Assembly: GCA_049521495.1 (NCBI GenBank)
Contig: JBEKOT010000002.1
Location: 1-64,000 of the forward strand
Source of the DNA: CAWEPK01 sp049521495
GTDB lineage: Bacteria; Desulfobacterota; Syntrophorhabdia; Syntrophorhabdales; WCHB1-27
Direction of reading: 5' to 3'
Length of the DNA stretch: 64,000 bases
This document shows positions 53,736-62,608 of this stretch, one piece after another. Each line of letters starts with the position of its first letter. Position 1 is the stretch's first letter. The translations under genes were made by a program, and so were the position numbers. Under the pieces are notes generated by a model. That model saw nothing but the letters and a program-made list of their open reading frames with translations, had not been told where the DNA came from and ran no database searches.

Positions 53736-54196
53736 TGGCAACTACAGACAAGAAATATAATTACATTATACACCCTGATGTTTATATTACCGATCCCGTA
53801 CCTTTGCAGACCCCGGATCAAAACCGTGTTTATACTTTCTACGACAACCTGCGTGAAGGGCGCCTGACCACCACCCGCTGTAAAGAGTGCGGCTGCATCG
53901 CGTGGCCTCCCCGTGTTGTCTGTTTCGAATGCATGTCGGACCAGCTTGAGTGGGTGGACTTCCCCGACCCGGGGAGGATCTATGCCTTCACGGTGCAGGA
54001 GAACGGAAATCCCCCCGGTTTTCCTGTACCCACTATCTATGCATTGATAGACTTTGATAATGGGAAGAGAATCATTTCTCCAATTGTCGATTGCGATCCG
54101 AGTGAGGTGACCGTCGGAGCGGAAGTGGCACTCAAGGTTGTGCCGGCTCCCAAGGACCGGGTGCTCTTCTTCTTCACACTGAAAGATAAGAAGTAG
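53735..54196 (+). CDS. DUF35 zinc-ribbon/OB-fold partner of the thiolase
   Basis: A 153-residue protein: N-terminal helix, zinc ribbon CKECGCIAWPPRVVCFEC (about 49-67, two CxxC knuckles), then an OB fold (GRIYAFTVQENGNPP, KRIISPIVDCD). DUF35 proteins form complexes with thiolase-like enzymes and channel or position acyl-CoA. Direct overlap with the thiolase gene supports an obligate complex. Confidence 0.9.
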   Translation: MATTDKKYNYIIHPDVYITDPVPLQTPDQNRVYTFYDNLREGRLTTTRCKECGCIAWPPRVVCFECMSDQLEWVDFPDPGRIYAFTVQENGNPPGFPVPTIYALIDFDNGKRIISPIVDCDPSEVTVGAEVALKVVPAPKDRVLFFFTLKDKK

Positions 54197-54210
54197 GCAG
54201 GCCGAGGAAG

Positions 54211-54936
54211 ATGCCGATTCTCGATGTAAGAGGAATCTCAAAAGCGTTTGGCGGCCTTCTGGCCGTAAACGATACATCTTTCTACGTTAACGAAGGGGAA
54301 ATAGTGGGGTTGATCGGCCCCAACGGCGCCGGGAAGACAACGGTCTTTCACCTTATCTCTGGGTACTATCGCCCTGACAGAGGCGCTGTATTTTTTGAGG
54401 AACAGGATATTACAGGGAAGAGGCCGAGCAAAATTTGCAAGCTCGGCCTCACCAGAACGTTCCAGAAGGTGCAGCCTTTTCCCACGATGACGGTGCTTGA
54501 GAATGTGCTGGTCGGTTGTCTCGGAAGATTTGGTAGAATAAGAGACGCAAGGGTAAAGGCATTGGAAGTCCTGGAGATTACCGAACTGGTGAAGATCAAG
54601 GATCGAATGGGTGAAAGCCTTACTCTTGGGCAATGGAAGTTGCTCGAGATTGCCAAAGCTCTCGCAACTGACCCTTCTCTCTTGCTTTTAGATGAGGTCC
54701 TTGCAGGAATGAATGGAGCCGAGGTAATGGAAGCGTTGATTCTTATTAGACAAATTAAAGATAGAGGGGTTACAATACTGATGGTGGAGCATGTGATGCA
54801 GGCAATAATGGCGCTTTCGGATCGAATTGTTGTTCTGGCAAATGGGGCGAAGATAGCGGAAGGCTCACCACAGGATGTGACTCAGAATGAACATGTTATT
54901 AAAGCCTATCTTGGCGATGACTTTTTGACGATGTAA
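54211..54936 (+). CDS. livG: branched-chain-type ABC importer ATPase LivG (second system)
   Basis: A 241-residue ATPase: Walker A GPNGAGKTTVFH, LivG-type signature LTLGQWKLLEIAKAL, Walker B LLLLDEVLAGM with Val where Pro is usual, and VEHVMQAI. GAGGAAG precedes the ATG. It completes the second importer although placed after the thiolase and DUF35 genes. Confidence 0.92.
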   Translation: MPILDVRGISKAFGGLLAVNDTSFYVNEGEIVGLIGPNGAGKTTVFHLISGYYRPDRGAVFFEEQDITGKRPSKICKLGLTRTFQKVQPFPTMTVLENVLVGCLGRFGRIRDARVKALEVLEITELVKIKDRMGESLTLGQWKLLEIAKALATDPSLLLLDEVLAGMNGAEVMEALILIRQIKDRGVTILMVEHVMQAIMALSDRIVVLANGAKIAEGSPQDVTQNEHVIKAYLGDDFLTM

Positions 54937-54955
54937 AAGAAACAAAGGAGATGGT

Positions 54956-55492
54956 GTGAAGATCGGAGAAAAGATCAGAAAGGAAAGGAAACTTGCCCAA
55001 CTTACGATCGAAACACTTGCACAGAAGATAGGTGTCAGCAAAATGACTGTGCAGCGCATTGAGACTGGAAAGACTTCCCCGTCCATTGCAGTGCTCGGGG
55101 ATATTGCGCAGACCCTTCGAAAACCCATCACAACTCTTATCAATGAGAGCGAGAGCAGCGGGTATATAAAGATTGTCAGAATGAAAGAACAATTTGTGCT
55201 TGCTGGTGACAAGCTAACCTCGAGAATTCTCTGTCCGCGCGGGTCTCTTAGCATACCAGAGAGCGAAAGCATGGCGGTCTATTATGTTGAGGTCAAAGAG
55301 GGAACGGAACTGGAGGGCCACAGAAATAAGGGATATGAATGGGTCTTTCAACTGAGCGGGACGACGGAGTTCAGTTATCACAAGAAGAAGTATATATGCA
55401 ATGAAGGTGACGTGTTTTTCTACGATGGAACAAGAGTTCACTCAGCCAGATATCTAGGGGACAACAAATTTTTCCTTATTTCTTTTAAATAA
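54956..55492 (+). CDS. XRE-family regulator with cupin sensor domain
   Basis: A 178-residue regulator. An HTH at 1-60 reads IRKERKLAQLTIETLAQKIGVSKMTVQRIETG. A C-terminal cupin at 100-178 has EGTELEGHRNKGYEWVFQLSG and NEGDVFFYDGTRVHSARYLG, including His/Glu metal-ligand candidates. Such proteins sense small metabolites; being inside the operon it probably controls the cluster, possibly through the dyad at 44689. GTG start with AAGGAG upstream. Confidence 0.88.
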   Translation: MKIGEKIRKERKLAQLTIETLAQKIGVSKMTVQRIETGKTSPSIAVLGDIAQTLRKPITTLINESESSGYIKIVRMKEQFVLAGDKLTSRILCPRGSLSIPESESMAVYYVEVKEGTELEGHRNKGYEWVFQLSGTTEFSYHKKKYICNEGDVFFYDGTRVHSARYLGDNKFFLISFK

Positions 55493-55616
55493 GGGTTCGG
55501 TCCGGAATTCTGTGTTTGTTGGCCTTACCCTTTGGAACGGAACAAAGCATCCGCGTAATACGATCACGTAACGGTTTATGCTCGATCGAGTCAATCTGCA
55601 GGGAGGAGAAATCGAC

Positions 55617-57503
55617 ATGGCGGGGGCATACGAAGATTCCTACCAAAGATCTATAGCCGATCCCCAGGCATTCTGGGGCGAGGCTGCAAGAGACATTCAT
55701 TGGTACAAACCCTATATTAAGGTCCTTGATGCGGAATCGGCGCCATTCTATAGCTGGTTCAAGGGTGGTGAGTTAAATACCTGCTACAATGCGATTGATG
55801 TCCATGTGCTTGACGGACGGGGAGATCAAGTAGCACTCATCTACGATAGCCCCGTTACGGATACCATCAAGAAGTTCACCTACAACGAATTGTTGGACCT
55901 CGTGTCGAAGTGTGCGGGTACGCTGGCATCGCTCGGTGTGAAGAAGGGTGACAGAGTTGTTATTTATATGCCAACGATCCCAGAGGCTGCAATTGCGATG
56001 CTTGCTTGTGCAAGGATCGGCGCTATTCACTCTGTGGTCTTCGGCGGCTTTGCGCCTCACGAGCTTGCCATTCGCATTGACGATGCCAAGCCGAAAATAA
56101 TCATGTCTGCATCATGCGGAATCGAGGGCAAGAAGATCATCGAGTACAAGCCGCTGTTGGAACAGGCACTTATTGTAGCCCATCATAAGCCTGAGAAGTG
56201 CATCGTTTATCAACGAGAGCAAGCGAAAGCTCGCATGAGCTTAGGCAGGGATCTCGATTGGGCGGACTGTATGGCCGAAGATAGAGCCGCAGATTGTGTT
56301 CCCGTTCGGTCCTCCGATCCCCTTTATATCCTTTACACCTCTGGTACCACAGGCATGCCCAAGGGCGTCGTCCGTGATAACGGAGGCCATGCAGTGGCGC
56401 TAAAATGGAGCATGAAGAATATTTACGGGGTCGATCCTGGGGATGTTTTCTGGGCCGCGTCTGATGTTGGCTGGGTAGTCGGACATTCCTACATTGTCTA
56501 TGCACCACTTCTCTACGGTTGCACTACGGTGATGTACGAAGGAAAGCCTGTCGGGACTCCGGACCCAGGCGCTTTCTGGAGAGTCATTTCTGATCATAAG
56601 GTGAAGGCGCTATTCACAGCACCAACGGCATTTAGGGCCATAAAGAAAGAGGATCCGAATGGGACCTTCCTAAAAGGTTACGATCTCTCTCACTTCAAAT
56701 CTCTGTTTCTCGCCGGGGAGAGGCTGGACCCGGACACCTACTACTGGGCAAGCCAATTACTGCAAAGACCGGTTATCGACCACTGGTGGCAGACGGAAAC
56801 AGGATGGGCTATCGCGGCAAACTGCGTAGGGTTGGAGCAACTGCCGATAAGAGCGGGTTCTCCTACAAAGCCTGTACCAGGATATCAGATAGAGATTATG
56901 AGTGACAACGGGGCGGTGCTTCCCGCAGGGAAAGAAGGAACCATTGTCATAAAACTTCCTCTTCCTCCTGGCAGCTTCATGACTTTATGGAAACAGGATG
57001 CCAAATTCAGGGAATCATATACCGATCCTTTCCCACAATACTATTATACGGGCGATGGGGGCTACTTTGACAAGGATGGGTATCTCTATGTGATGGGTCG
57101 GGTTGATGATGTAATTAATGCGGCAGGGCACCGACTTTCGACCGGAGCGATGGAGGAAGTTATTTCAAAGCATCCCGATATTGCAGAATGCGCCGTGGTA
57201 GGCGTTGAGGATAACCTTAAGGGGCAGTTGCCTTTCGGTTTTGTCGTTATGAAATCTACAGTCGAGACTGAACCGAAGCAAATAATTGAAGAGTTGATCC
57301 GAATGGTAAGAAACCAGATTGGAGCCATTGCTTGTTTCAACCGGGCTGTAGTCGTTAAGCGCCTTCCAAAGACCCGATCTGGAAAGATTCTCAGAAAAAG
57401 CCTGAAGAAGATCGCGGATAATCAACCGTATGACGTGCCTTCAACGATCGATGATCCCGAGAGCCTCAAGGAGATTGAGGATGCCCTAAAAAGTATGGGG
57501 TAA
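55617..57503 (+). CDS. prpE: propionyl/acetyl-CoA synthetase (PrpE-like)
   Basis: A 628-residue AMP-forming short-chain acyl-CoA synthetase. Motifs are FKGGELNTCYNAIDVHV at the N terminus, YTSGTTGMPKGVVRDNGGH, DHWWQTETGW, YYTGDGGYFDKDGY and the acetylatable catalytic Lys in PKTRSGKILRK. The segments around GKPVGTPDPGAFWRVI and RDNGGHAVAL are PrpE-like rather than Acs-like. ATG 55617 has GGGAGGAG 8 nt upstream. It fits a cluster in which propionate or a similar short acid is a product or substrate. Confidence 0.88.
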   Translation: MAGAYEDSYQRSIADPQAFWGEAARDIHWYKPYIKVLDAESAPFYSWFKGGELNTCYNAIDVHVLDGRGDQVALIYDSPVTDTIKKFTYNELLDLVSKCAGTLASLGVKKGDRVVIYMPTIPEAAIAMLACARIGAIHSVVFGGFAPHELAIRIDDAKPKIIMSASCGIEGKKIIEYKPLLEQALIVAHHKPEKCIVYQREQAKARMSLGRDLDWADCMAEDRAADCVPVRSSDPLYILYTSGTTGMPKGVVRDNGGHAVALKWSMKNIYGVDPGDVFWAASDVGWVVGHSYIVYAPLLYGCTTVMYEGKPVGTPDPGAFWRVISDHKVKALFTAPTAFRAIKKEDPNGTFLKGYDLSHFKSLFLAGERLDPDTYYWASQLLQRPVIDHWWQTETGWAIAANCVGLEQLPIRAGSPTKPVPGYQIEIMSDNGAVLPAGKEGTIVIKLPLPPGSFMTLWKQDAKFRESYTDPFPQYYYTGDGGYFDKDGYLYVMGRVDDVINAAGHRLSTGAMEEVISKHPDIAECAVVGVEDNLKGQLPFGFVVMKSTVETEPKQIIEELIRMVRNQIGAIACFNRAVVVKRLPKTRSGKILRKSLKKIADNQPYDVPSTIDDPESLKEIEDALKSMG

Positions 57504-58185
57504 CATAAATAGCTTTGCGTAGTTCGTTCGGTTTCGTTTCTTCGATAGAATGAAATACCCAAGACTCTTCTCGCCCATAAATATCGGAAGCTGCACGTTG
57601 CAGCCAAATCGCGTGATGATGACAGCCGCAGTCACAAGGCTTGCAGGCGAGGACGGAGATGTAACCCAGCAAATCATTGACAGATACCAACGTATTGCCA
57701 TGGGTGGGGTGGGCGCTATTGTTGTTGAAGCAGCGGTCGTCCTCTCCTCCCGAAGCTCATTTAACTTGCGTATCAGTGATGATTCGTTTATCAGTCAGCT
57801 GAGAAATTTGGTGCGCGCCATAAAGGGGGTCAGAGGTAAAGATCGGCATTCAGCTTATGCACTTCCTCAAGCTTTCCAGAAGGGGATGGAGACAGAAGGT
57901 TGAAGATCTGACACCTGAAGAGATTGCGGAGATACCCACTCAATTTGCGGCGTCTGTGAGAGCAAGGGCCTCCGGTTTCGATTTTGTTGAGCTTCACATG
58001 TCACATTTTACGACGCTTGCTTCCTTCCTCTCCTTAAGGAATAAGAGAAATGATGAATACGGTGGCGATCTTCTAGGTAGACTTAGGCTCCCCCACTGAG
58101 GTAATAGTGGCCACCCGGCAATCTGTGGGAAATGATTACCCTGTCGGCCTGAGAATGCTCGGAGAAGAGTTCATTAAGGAAGGTA

Positions 58186-58193
58186 ACACCCTT
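58186..58193 (+). repeat. left target-site duplication (ACACCCTT)
   Basis: Eight bases identical to 62146-62153. Joining the gene at one copy restores an uninterrupted reading frame, strong support for a true insertion duplication. IS21-family duplications are typically 4-8 bp. Confidence 0.85.
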
Positions 58194-58214
58194 AGAAGCA
58201 CCGGCCTCAATCGG

Positions 58215-58291
58215 ACCCACCCCTCGCCGGTGAAGAGACCCACCTGACCGGCGTTCGGCCGGCGGCAACGCCGCCGGTTTAGAGACCCACC
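58215..58291 (+). repeat. left multiple terminal repeats (three ACCCACC boxes)
   Basis: Boxes start at 58215, 58238 and 58285. The first two are 23 bp apart, the third a further 47 bp in. A GC-rich hairpin (GGCGGCAACGCCGCC) lies between the second and third. Expected role: transposase binding. Confidence 0.7.
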
Positions 58292-58389
58292 CCCTCTACC
58301 TTCAAACCCCCTTAGATTCTCCCGCAAGACTGTTCTCCCAAGCATCTTTGGTCCACACTCTTTCCAACCGACGTGGTTGCGGAGGAGCC

Positions 58390-58815
58390 ATGGAGAAGAC
58401 GTGCCCCCACTGCGGGAAGAGGTTTCTCCCCCATCCCGCTGTTCTCAACCAGCAATACTGCGGAAGCGCCGACTGTCAGAGAGCCAGAAAAAGGAAGTGG
58501 CAGAAAGAAAAGCTCAAAAGCGACCCAGACTACCGGGAGAACCAGGCCGCGGCCCAGAAGGCGTGGCGCGAAAGAAACAGGGGCTACTGGAGAGAGTACC
58601 GGAAGAAAAACAAGACCTACAGCGAGCGGAACCGCCTCCGTCAGAGCGAGCGGAACCGTCAGAGGCGCGTGATTGCAAAGATGGACGAGCTTGGAGCAAA
58701 AAGCCTCGTATCTCCAGGCCGCTATCGGCTCGTCCCTCTTTACGGTAAGATTGCAAAGATGGACGAGCTCATCGTCGAAATCGGCGTCGTTGCAGGGGAA
58801 TGCGCTGTCGGGTGA
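58390..58815 (+). CDS. zinc-ribbon basic protein carried by the IS element
   Basis: A 141-residue basic protein. The N terminus has CPHCGKRF and a second knuckle QYCGSADCQRARKRKW, a C-x2-C...C-x4-C treble-clef-like site. A helical Lys/Arg-rich region (RENQAAAQKAWRERNRGYWREYRKKN) and a repeated KMDEL motif follow. GGAGGAG lies just before the ATG. I recall similar small proteins near IS21-type elements but no assigned function; nucleic-acid binding is likely from composition. Confidence 0.65.
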   Translation: MEKTCPHCGKRFLPHPAVLNQQYCGSADCQRARKRKWQKEKLKSDPDYRENQAAAQKAWRERNRGYWREYRKKNKTYSERNRLRQSERNRQRRVIAKMDELGAKSLVSPGRYRLVPLYGKIAKMDELIVEIGVVAGECAVG

Positions 58816-58911
58816 ATGATTGCAAAGAGACGACCAGCTTCTCATTTCTTCCGCTCCCCGTTATTCTAAGAGCCGATGGACTGACCTATAGAAGACGTCG
58901 CCGTATCGAAG

Positions 58912-59703
58912 ATGGGCGAGAGATACGCAGCCTTCAGGATCGTGAGCCCGAAGGCGGACGAGGCCATGGCGAAGTCGATGAAGAAATACGGACAACTGTC
59001 CCCCGTCGTGTGCGCCAAGATCGGCGACGGCTGCGAGCTCGTCGACGGGTTCAAGCGCCTCCGGGCCTGCCGGAGCCTCGGAAAGGAGACGCTCAAGGCG
59101 AGGGTTCTCAACGGAACAGAAAGAGTCTTAAAGGCCGCAATCATACAGTTGAACCGGGGCAGATCGATAAGCGGGCTCGAAGAGGCCATGGTGCTCTCTT
59201 CTCTTTATAGAGACGACGGACTCTCCCAGACGGAGACCGCCGTTCTCCTGGGCAGGCACAAAAGCTGGGTATCAAGAAGGATATCTCTTATAGAGAGACT
59301 GAGCGACGAGGTGCGACAGGACGTCAGGCTGGGTCTTCTTTCCCAGAGCATGGGCAGGGAGCTCGCGATGTTGCCGCGCGGCAACCAGAAGGAGGCGGCA
59401 CATGCGATCATCAAGCACCGGCTCTCCACGAGGGAGGCGGCAAAGCTCATCGCGTATCTTCTGTCCCGCCCGAAGTGGGACTATCATTGCATACTCGCGA
59501 GCCCCTGGAAAGCAGTAGGCCCCCGCGAGCCTCGACCGAAGGGGTTCGCCATACGGCTCGCATCCTTTGCGCGTGTTTGCACTGCGGTTGCGGAAGGGAT
59601 GAAAACGATCGCCCCGGAAGAAGCACAAAGGCTCTCCGGGCTTATAGGCTCCGCCGTCGGCGTTGCGGAAGCCGCCATCGCCGCTCTGAAGGAGGCATTG
59701 TGA
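58912..59703 (+). CDS. ParB-like protein carried by the IS element
   Basis: A 263-residue ParB/Spo0J-type protein. Residues 15-75 resemble the ParB N-terminal CTP-binding domain (AMAKSMKKYGQLSPVVCAK, then ELVDGFKRLRACRSLG, where canonical ParB has GERRxRA). Residues 95-160 hold the DNA-binding HTH region (LSQTETAVLLGRHKSWVSRRISLIERL). A helical C-terminal part differs from classical dimerisation tails. The stop overlaps the istA GTG by four bases (GTGA), so it is translationally coupled to the transposase and belongs to the element. No ParA is present. A role in target choice, immunity or regulation is inference. Confidence 0.8.
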   Translation: MGERYAAFRIVSPKADEAMAKSMKKYGQLSPVVCAKIGDGCELVDGFKRLRACRSLGKETLKARVLNGTERVLKAAIIQLNRGRSISGLEEAMVLSSLYRDDGLSQTETAVLLGRHKSWVSRRISLIERLSDEVRQDVRLGLLSQSMGRELAMLPRGNQKEAAHAIIKHRLSTREAAKLIAYLLSRPKWDYHCILASPWKAVGPREPRPKGFAIRLASFARVCTAVAEGMKTIAPEEAQRLSGLIGSAVGVAEAAIAALKEAL

Positions 59704-61145
59704 GCCGGGAGCAGTTCGAGCATACGCTCATCATGATGTACCGGGAGGGCTGGTCGATACGCTCCCTGTCCCGTTACTTTGGCACGTCGAGGAATGCGGT
59801 CCGGAGGATCTTAAGGGTCCACGAGAGGCGGAGGAACATAGGCCGCGATGTTCTCACAAAAAGGCTAAAGAGAGCCAGCAAGCTCGACGCCTTCGAACCA
59901 GAGATGAAGAGGATCTTCGGCAAATACCCGGACATCACCGCCGTGCGCCTCCTTGAAGAGCTCAAGGAGGCAGGCTACGCCGGAGGGATCACGATACTCC
60001 GCGAGCGGCTCGCCGATATGAGGCCTCATAAGGAGCCGGTCATGCGGTTCGAGACTGAGGCGGGCCTCCAGGGCCAAATGGATTAGAGCCCCTATACGAT
60101 CCCTTTCGCGAGGAGCGGCAAGGCAACCGTCCAGTGCTTCTCCTACATCCTCGGCTTCTCCCGCAGGCAGTACGTCGACTTTACGACGAGGAGAGACTTC
60201 TTTAGCCTTATCCGCAGGCACGAGGACGCCTTCCAATACTATAACGGCGTTCCCAGGGAATGTCTGTACGATAACGAAAAGACCGTCGTCCTCCGGTGAG
60301 AGGCGGGCAAGCCCGTCTTCAACCCGGCGTTTGTCAGCTTTATTACGCACTACAACTGCAAGCCCGTCGCGTGCCGGCCTGGGCGGCCTGAAACGAAGGG
60401 GAAGATCAAGGCGCCGTTTAAATACGTAGAATTGAACCTTTTAGGCGGCAGGGAGTTCGAGGACCTGGAGGATTTGAGGAGAGTCGCTCGGTGGTGGCTG
60501 AAGGAGAAGTCAGACCTCCACGTCCACCGCACCACGGGAAAGCCTCCCCTTGAACTCTTCGAGGAGGAGAATTTCCAGCCTCTGCCCGCCCATCCCTACG
60601 ATACTGCGGAAGTTGCATTGCGGGTCTGCGACGCGGAAGGATTTGTAGCCTTCGAGACGAACCGATACTCCGCGCCCTCGGACTACATCGCCGACATCCT
60701 CACGATAAAGGCGACGGAGCATGAGATCCTCATCTTCAGTCCCGAGATCGACCTTATCGCCCGGTATGAAAGACTCCCCGCGGGCCAGGGCAAAAAGGTC
60801 GAGAACCCCGACCACTTCGCGCCGAAGTGCGTTCGCTACGGCCTGGAGCCGGTGAGGGAGGCCTTCATCGCCCTGGGAGAAGCGGCAGACGAGTTCTTGA
60901 AAGGGCTAGTCGAAAAGCACCCGAGGAGGTGCGGCTTCCATGCAAGGTATATCCTCCGGATGAAAGAACACTATGAGAGCGGCGACATCCACGGCGCCGT
61001 CGAGCACGCCCTCAAGTACGGCGCCTTCGACGCCCATGCGGTCGAAAGGATCCTGAAAGCGAAGGCCGAGCCCCGCACGCTCGAGTCCGCGAGAAACGAG
61101 AAGGCCCGGAAGGACCTAGAAAAGGCGCTGCCGAGGATCGCGTAG
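59700..61145 (+). pseudogene. istA: IS21 transposase IstA with in-frame stop codons
   Basis: A 481-codon frame of normal IstA length: N-terminal HTH (MYREGWSIRSLSRYFGTSRNAVRRIL), then a DDE integrase core (SFILGFSRR-like SYILGFSRRQYVDF, LYDNEKTVV), and a C-terminal RARxxR-type tail (RTLESARNEKA). TAG at 60084 and TGA at 60297 interrupt it without any frame change. From memory of relatives both positions are Trp (QVDW, VLRWEAG), so each equals a single G-to-A change from TGG. The terminal TAG at 61143 may be a third, since relatives usually read on into istB. As written no intact transposase can be made. Confidence 0.85.
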
Positions 61146-61185
61146 CGGCCGCTCGACGAGTACAGCGAACTTCTGGAGAAGGACG

Positions 61186-61977
61186 ATGAAAGCTATGCCG
61201 GAAGAAACCCTGACGAGGATCAGGGGCCATCTGAAGACCTTGCGCCTGACGGCGATGGAGAAAGCCCTTGAGAAGGAGCTGTCGGAGGCGGCGAAGAAAG
61301 CGCTTGCTCCCATGGACCTCCTCGAGCGGCTTCTATCCATCGAGGCCAACGCGCTCATCGAACGAAGGATAGAGCGAAGGGTAAGGGAGTCGAAGCTCCC
61401 CGAGAGAAAGCTCCTCGCCGACCTCGACTTCGCCTTCCAGACGGGCGTCGACAAGGCCCAGATCATGGAGATCGCGAAGCTCGACTTCGTGGAGCGCAAG
61501 CAAGGACTTGTCGTTGCGGGGAACTCGGGCACAGGGAAGAGCCACATTGCGAAAGCGCTGCTTCTTCTTGCCTGCGCGAGGCTTTACCGCTGCAGATATA
61601 CCACTGCCGCCGGCATGCTCGCCGACCTCATGGCAAGCAGGGCGGACAACACCCTCCCTATGAAGCTTAAGGCCTACACCTCTCCCGACTTCCTACTCAT
61701 CGACGAGGTGGGCTTCGATCGGCTGGAGCAGGAGGACGCGAGGAACGCTTCCCTATTCTTCAAAGTTATCGACGGCAGGTACTGCAAGGGGTCGACGCTC
61801 ATTACAACGAACATTGACTTTAGTCAGCTCGGGGACTATCTCGGCGATCCCGTCGTCACCACCGCCATCGTCGATCGCATGGTGCATCACTCCATTATCA
61901 TCACCATCCAGGGGCCGAGCTGGAGGATGCACGAGTCGAAGAAGCTGAACGCCAGGACAGGCAAAGCCAAGTCGTAA
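61186..61977 (+). CDS. istB: IS21 helper ATPase IstB
   Basis: A 263-residue AAA+ protein related to DnaC/DnaA: N-terminal helical domain (LKTLRLTAMEKALEKEL), Walker A GNSGTGKSH, Walker B FLLIDEVGF, sensor STLITTNIDFSQL, and the closing IVDRMVHHS-type Arg-containing helix. IstB forms an oligomer that bends target DNA for IstA. It appears intact. ATG 61186 has GGAG-AAGG upstream. Confidence 0.92.
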   Translation: MKAMPEETLTRIRGHLKTLRLTAMEKALEKELSEAAKKALAPMDLLERLLSIEANALIERRIERRVRESKLPERKLLADLDFAFQTGVDKAQIMEIAKLDFVERKQGLVVAGNSGTGKSHIAKALLLLACARLYRCRYTTAAGMLADLMASRADNTLPMKLKAYTSPDFLLIDEVGFDRLEQEDARNASLFFKVIDGRYCKGSTLITTNIDFSQLGDYLGDPVVTTAIVDRMVHHSIIITIQGPSWRMHESKKLNARTGKAKS

Positions 61978-62094
61978 TCCCTCCAATCTTGCCTTAGAAG
62001 CAGAGGACGACCCACTGCGGCGATGGCGCGCCAGGGGGCGGGTCCTCAAACCGGCGCTAAACGTCCCCCTTAACTCAAGAACATGCAACTATTG

Positions 62095-62124
62095 GGTGGG
62101 TCCGTTCGTGTGGGCAAGGTGGGT
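62095..62124 (+). repeat. right multiple terminal repeats (two boxes, inverted)
   Basis: GGTGGGT at 62095 and 62118, the complement of the left boxes, with the same 23-bp step and the same distance (22 bp) to the element tip. A one-mismatch copy lies at 62037. Confidence 0.7.
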
Positions 62125-62145
62125 TCATTCTTAAACGATGACTCT

Positions 62146-62153
62146 ACACCCTT
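62146..62153 (+). repeat. right target-site duplication (ACACCCTT)
   Basis: Identical to 58186-58193; the interrupted flavoenzyme frame resumes directly after it (CTCCAGAGCGAGCCG, LQSEP). Confidence 0.85.
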
Positions 62154-62574
62154 CTCCAGAGCGAGCCGATCGCAAAGCGTTTCGCATTGCTTGACGTCGA
62201 TTTTATTAGTGTTTCTGCAGGCGAACGGTTTGAGGATGCAGAACAACCACGAGCGAATATGCCGATTTTTGCTGGAACGGGATATAGCGGGCACCGGATG
62301 AGCCCGAGGTGGTGGAGCCCCGATGGGACCCAGGTGTATTTGGCAGAAGGCATTCGGAATGCAGTAAGGGAAGTGGGGAAAGAGGTGCCAATCGTTACAG
62401 CCGGGAAGATCCGTATGCCTGGCCTGGCAGAAGAAATCCTTGAAAAGGAAAAGGCTGACATAATTGGTATGGCGCGAACCTTGTTGGCAGATCCAGATTG
62501 GCCCAACAAGGCGAAGGCGGGAAGAGCCGAAGAAATTGTGAAGTGTGCGGCGCCCTTTTTTCTTGATTTTTTTC

Positions 62575-62608
62575 TTGACTTCCAAAGCTATATTATAGCT
62601 ATAATATA
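62575..62608 (+). promoter_or_regulatory. promoter overlapped by a perfect 20-bp palindrome
   Basis: TTGACT (62575-62580) and an exact TATAAT (62600-62605), spacer 19 bp. The -10 lies inside the perfect palindrome TATATTATAG/CTATAATATA (62589-62608). A dimeric regulator there would block RNA polymerase. It serves the flavoenzyme gene starting at 62668 (AGGAGG 5 nt before its ATG). Just upstream, TTTTTTCTTGA is tandemly repeated. Confidence 0.6.

Larger units (their letters stand above)
58194..62145 (+). mobile_element. IS21-like element with extra zinc-ribbon and ParB-like genes
   Basis: A 3,952-bp element between 8-bp duplications. Its ends share AGA--CA-CG over ten bases, and ACCCACC boxes lie exactly 22 and 45 bp in from both tips, with a third on the left, matching the multiple terminal repeats that bind IS21 transposase. 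Gene order: zinc-ribbon protein, ParB-like, istA, istB, all on one strand. IS21 elements are normally about 2-2.5 kb with istA and istB only. Its GC is higher than that of the flanking gene. Currently immobile unless the istA stops are suppressed. Confidence 0.85.

Noticed and set aside
60297..60299. TGA in istA as a possible second selenocysteine codon
   Set aside because: The site aligns by memory with Trp in IS21 transposases, a TAG occurs in the same frame, and I did not identify a suitable hairpin after it; nonsense mutation is simpler.
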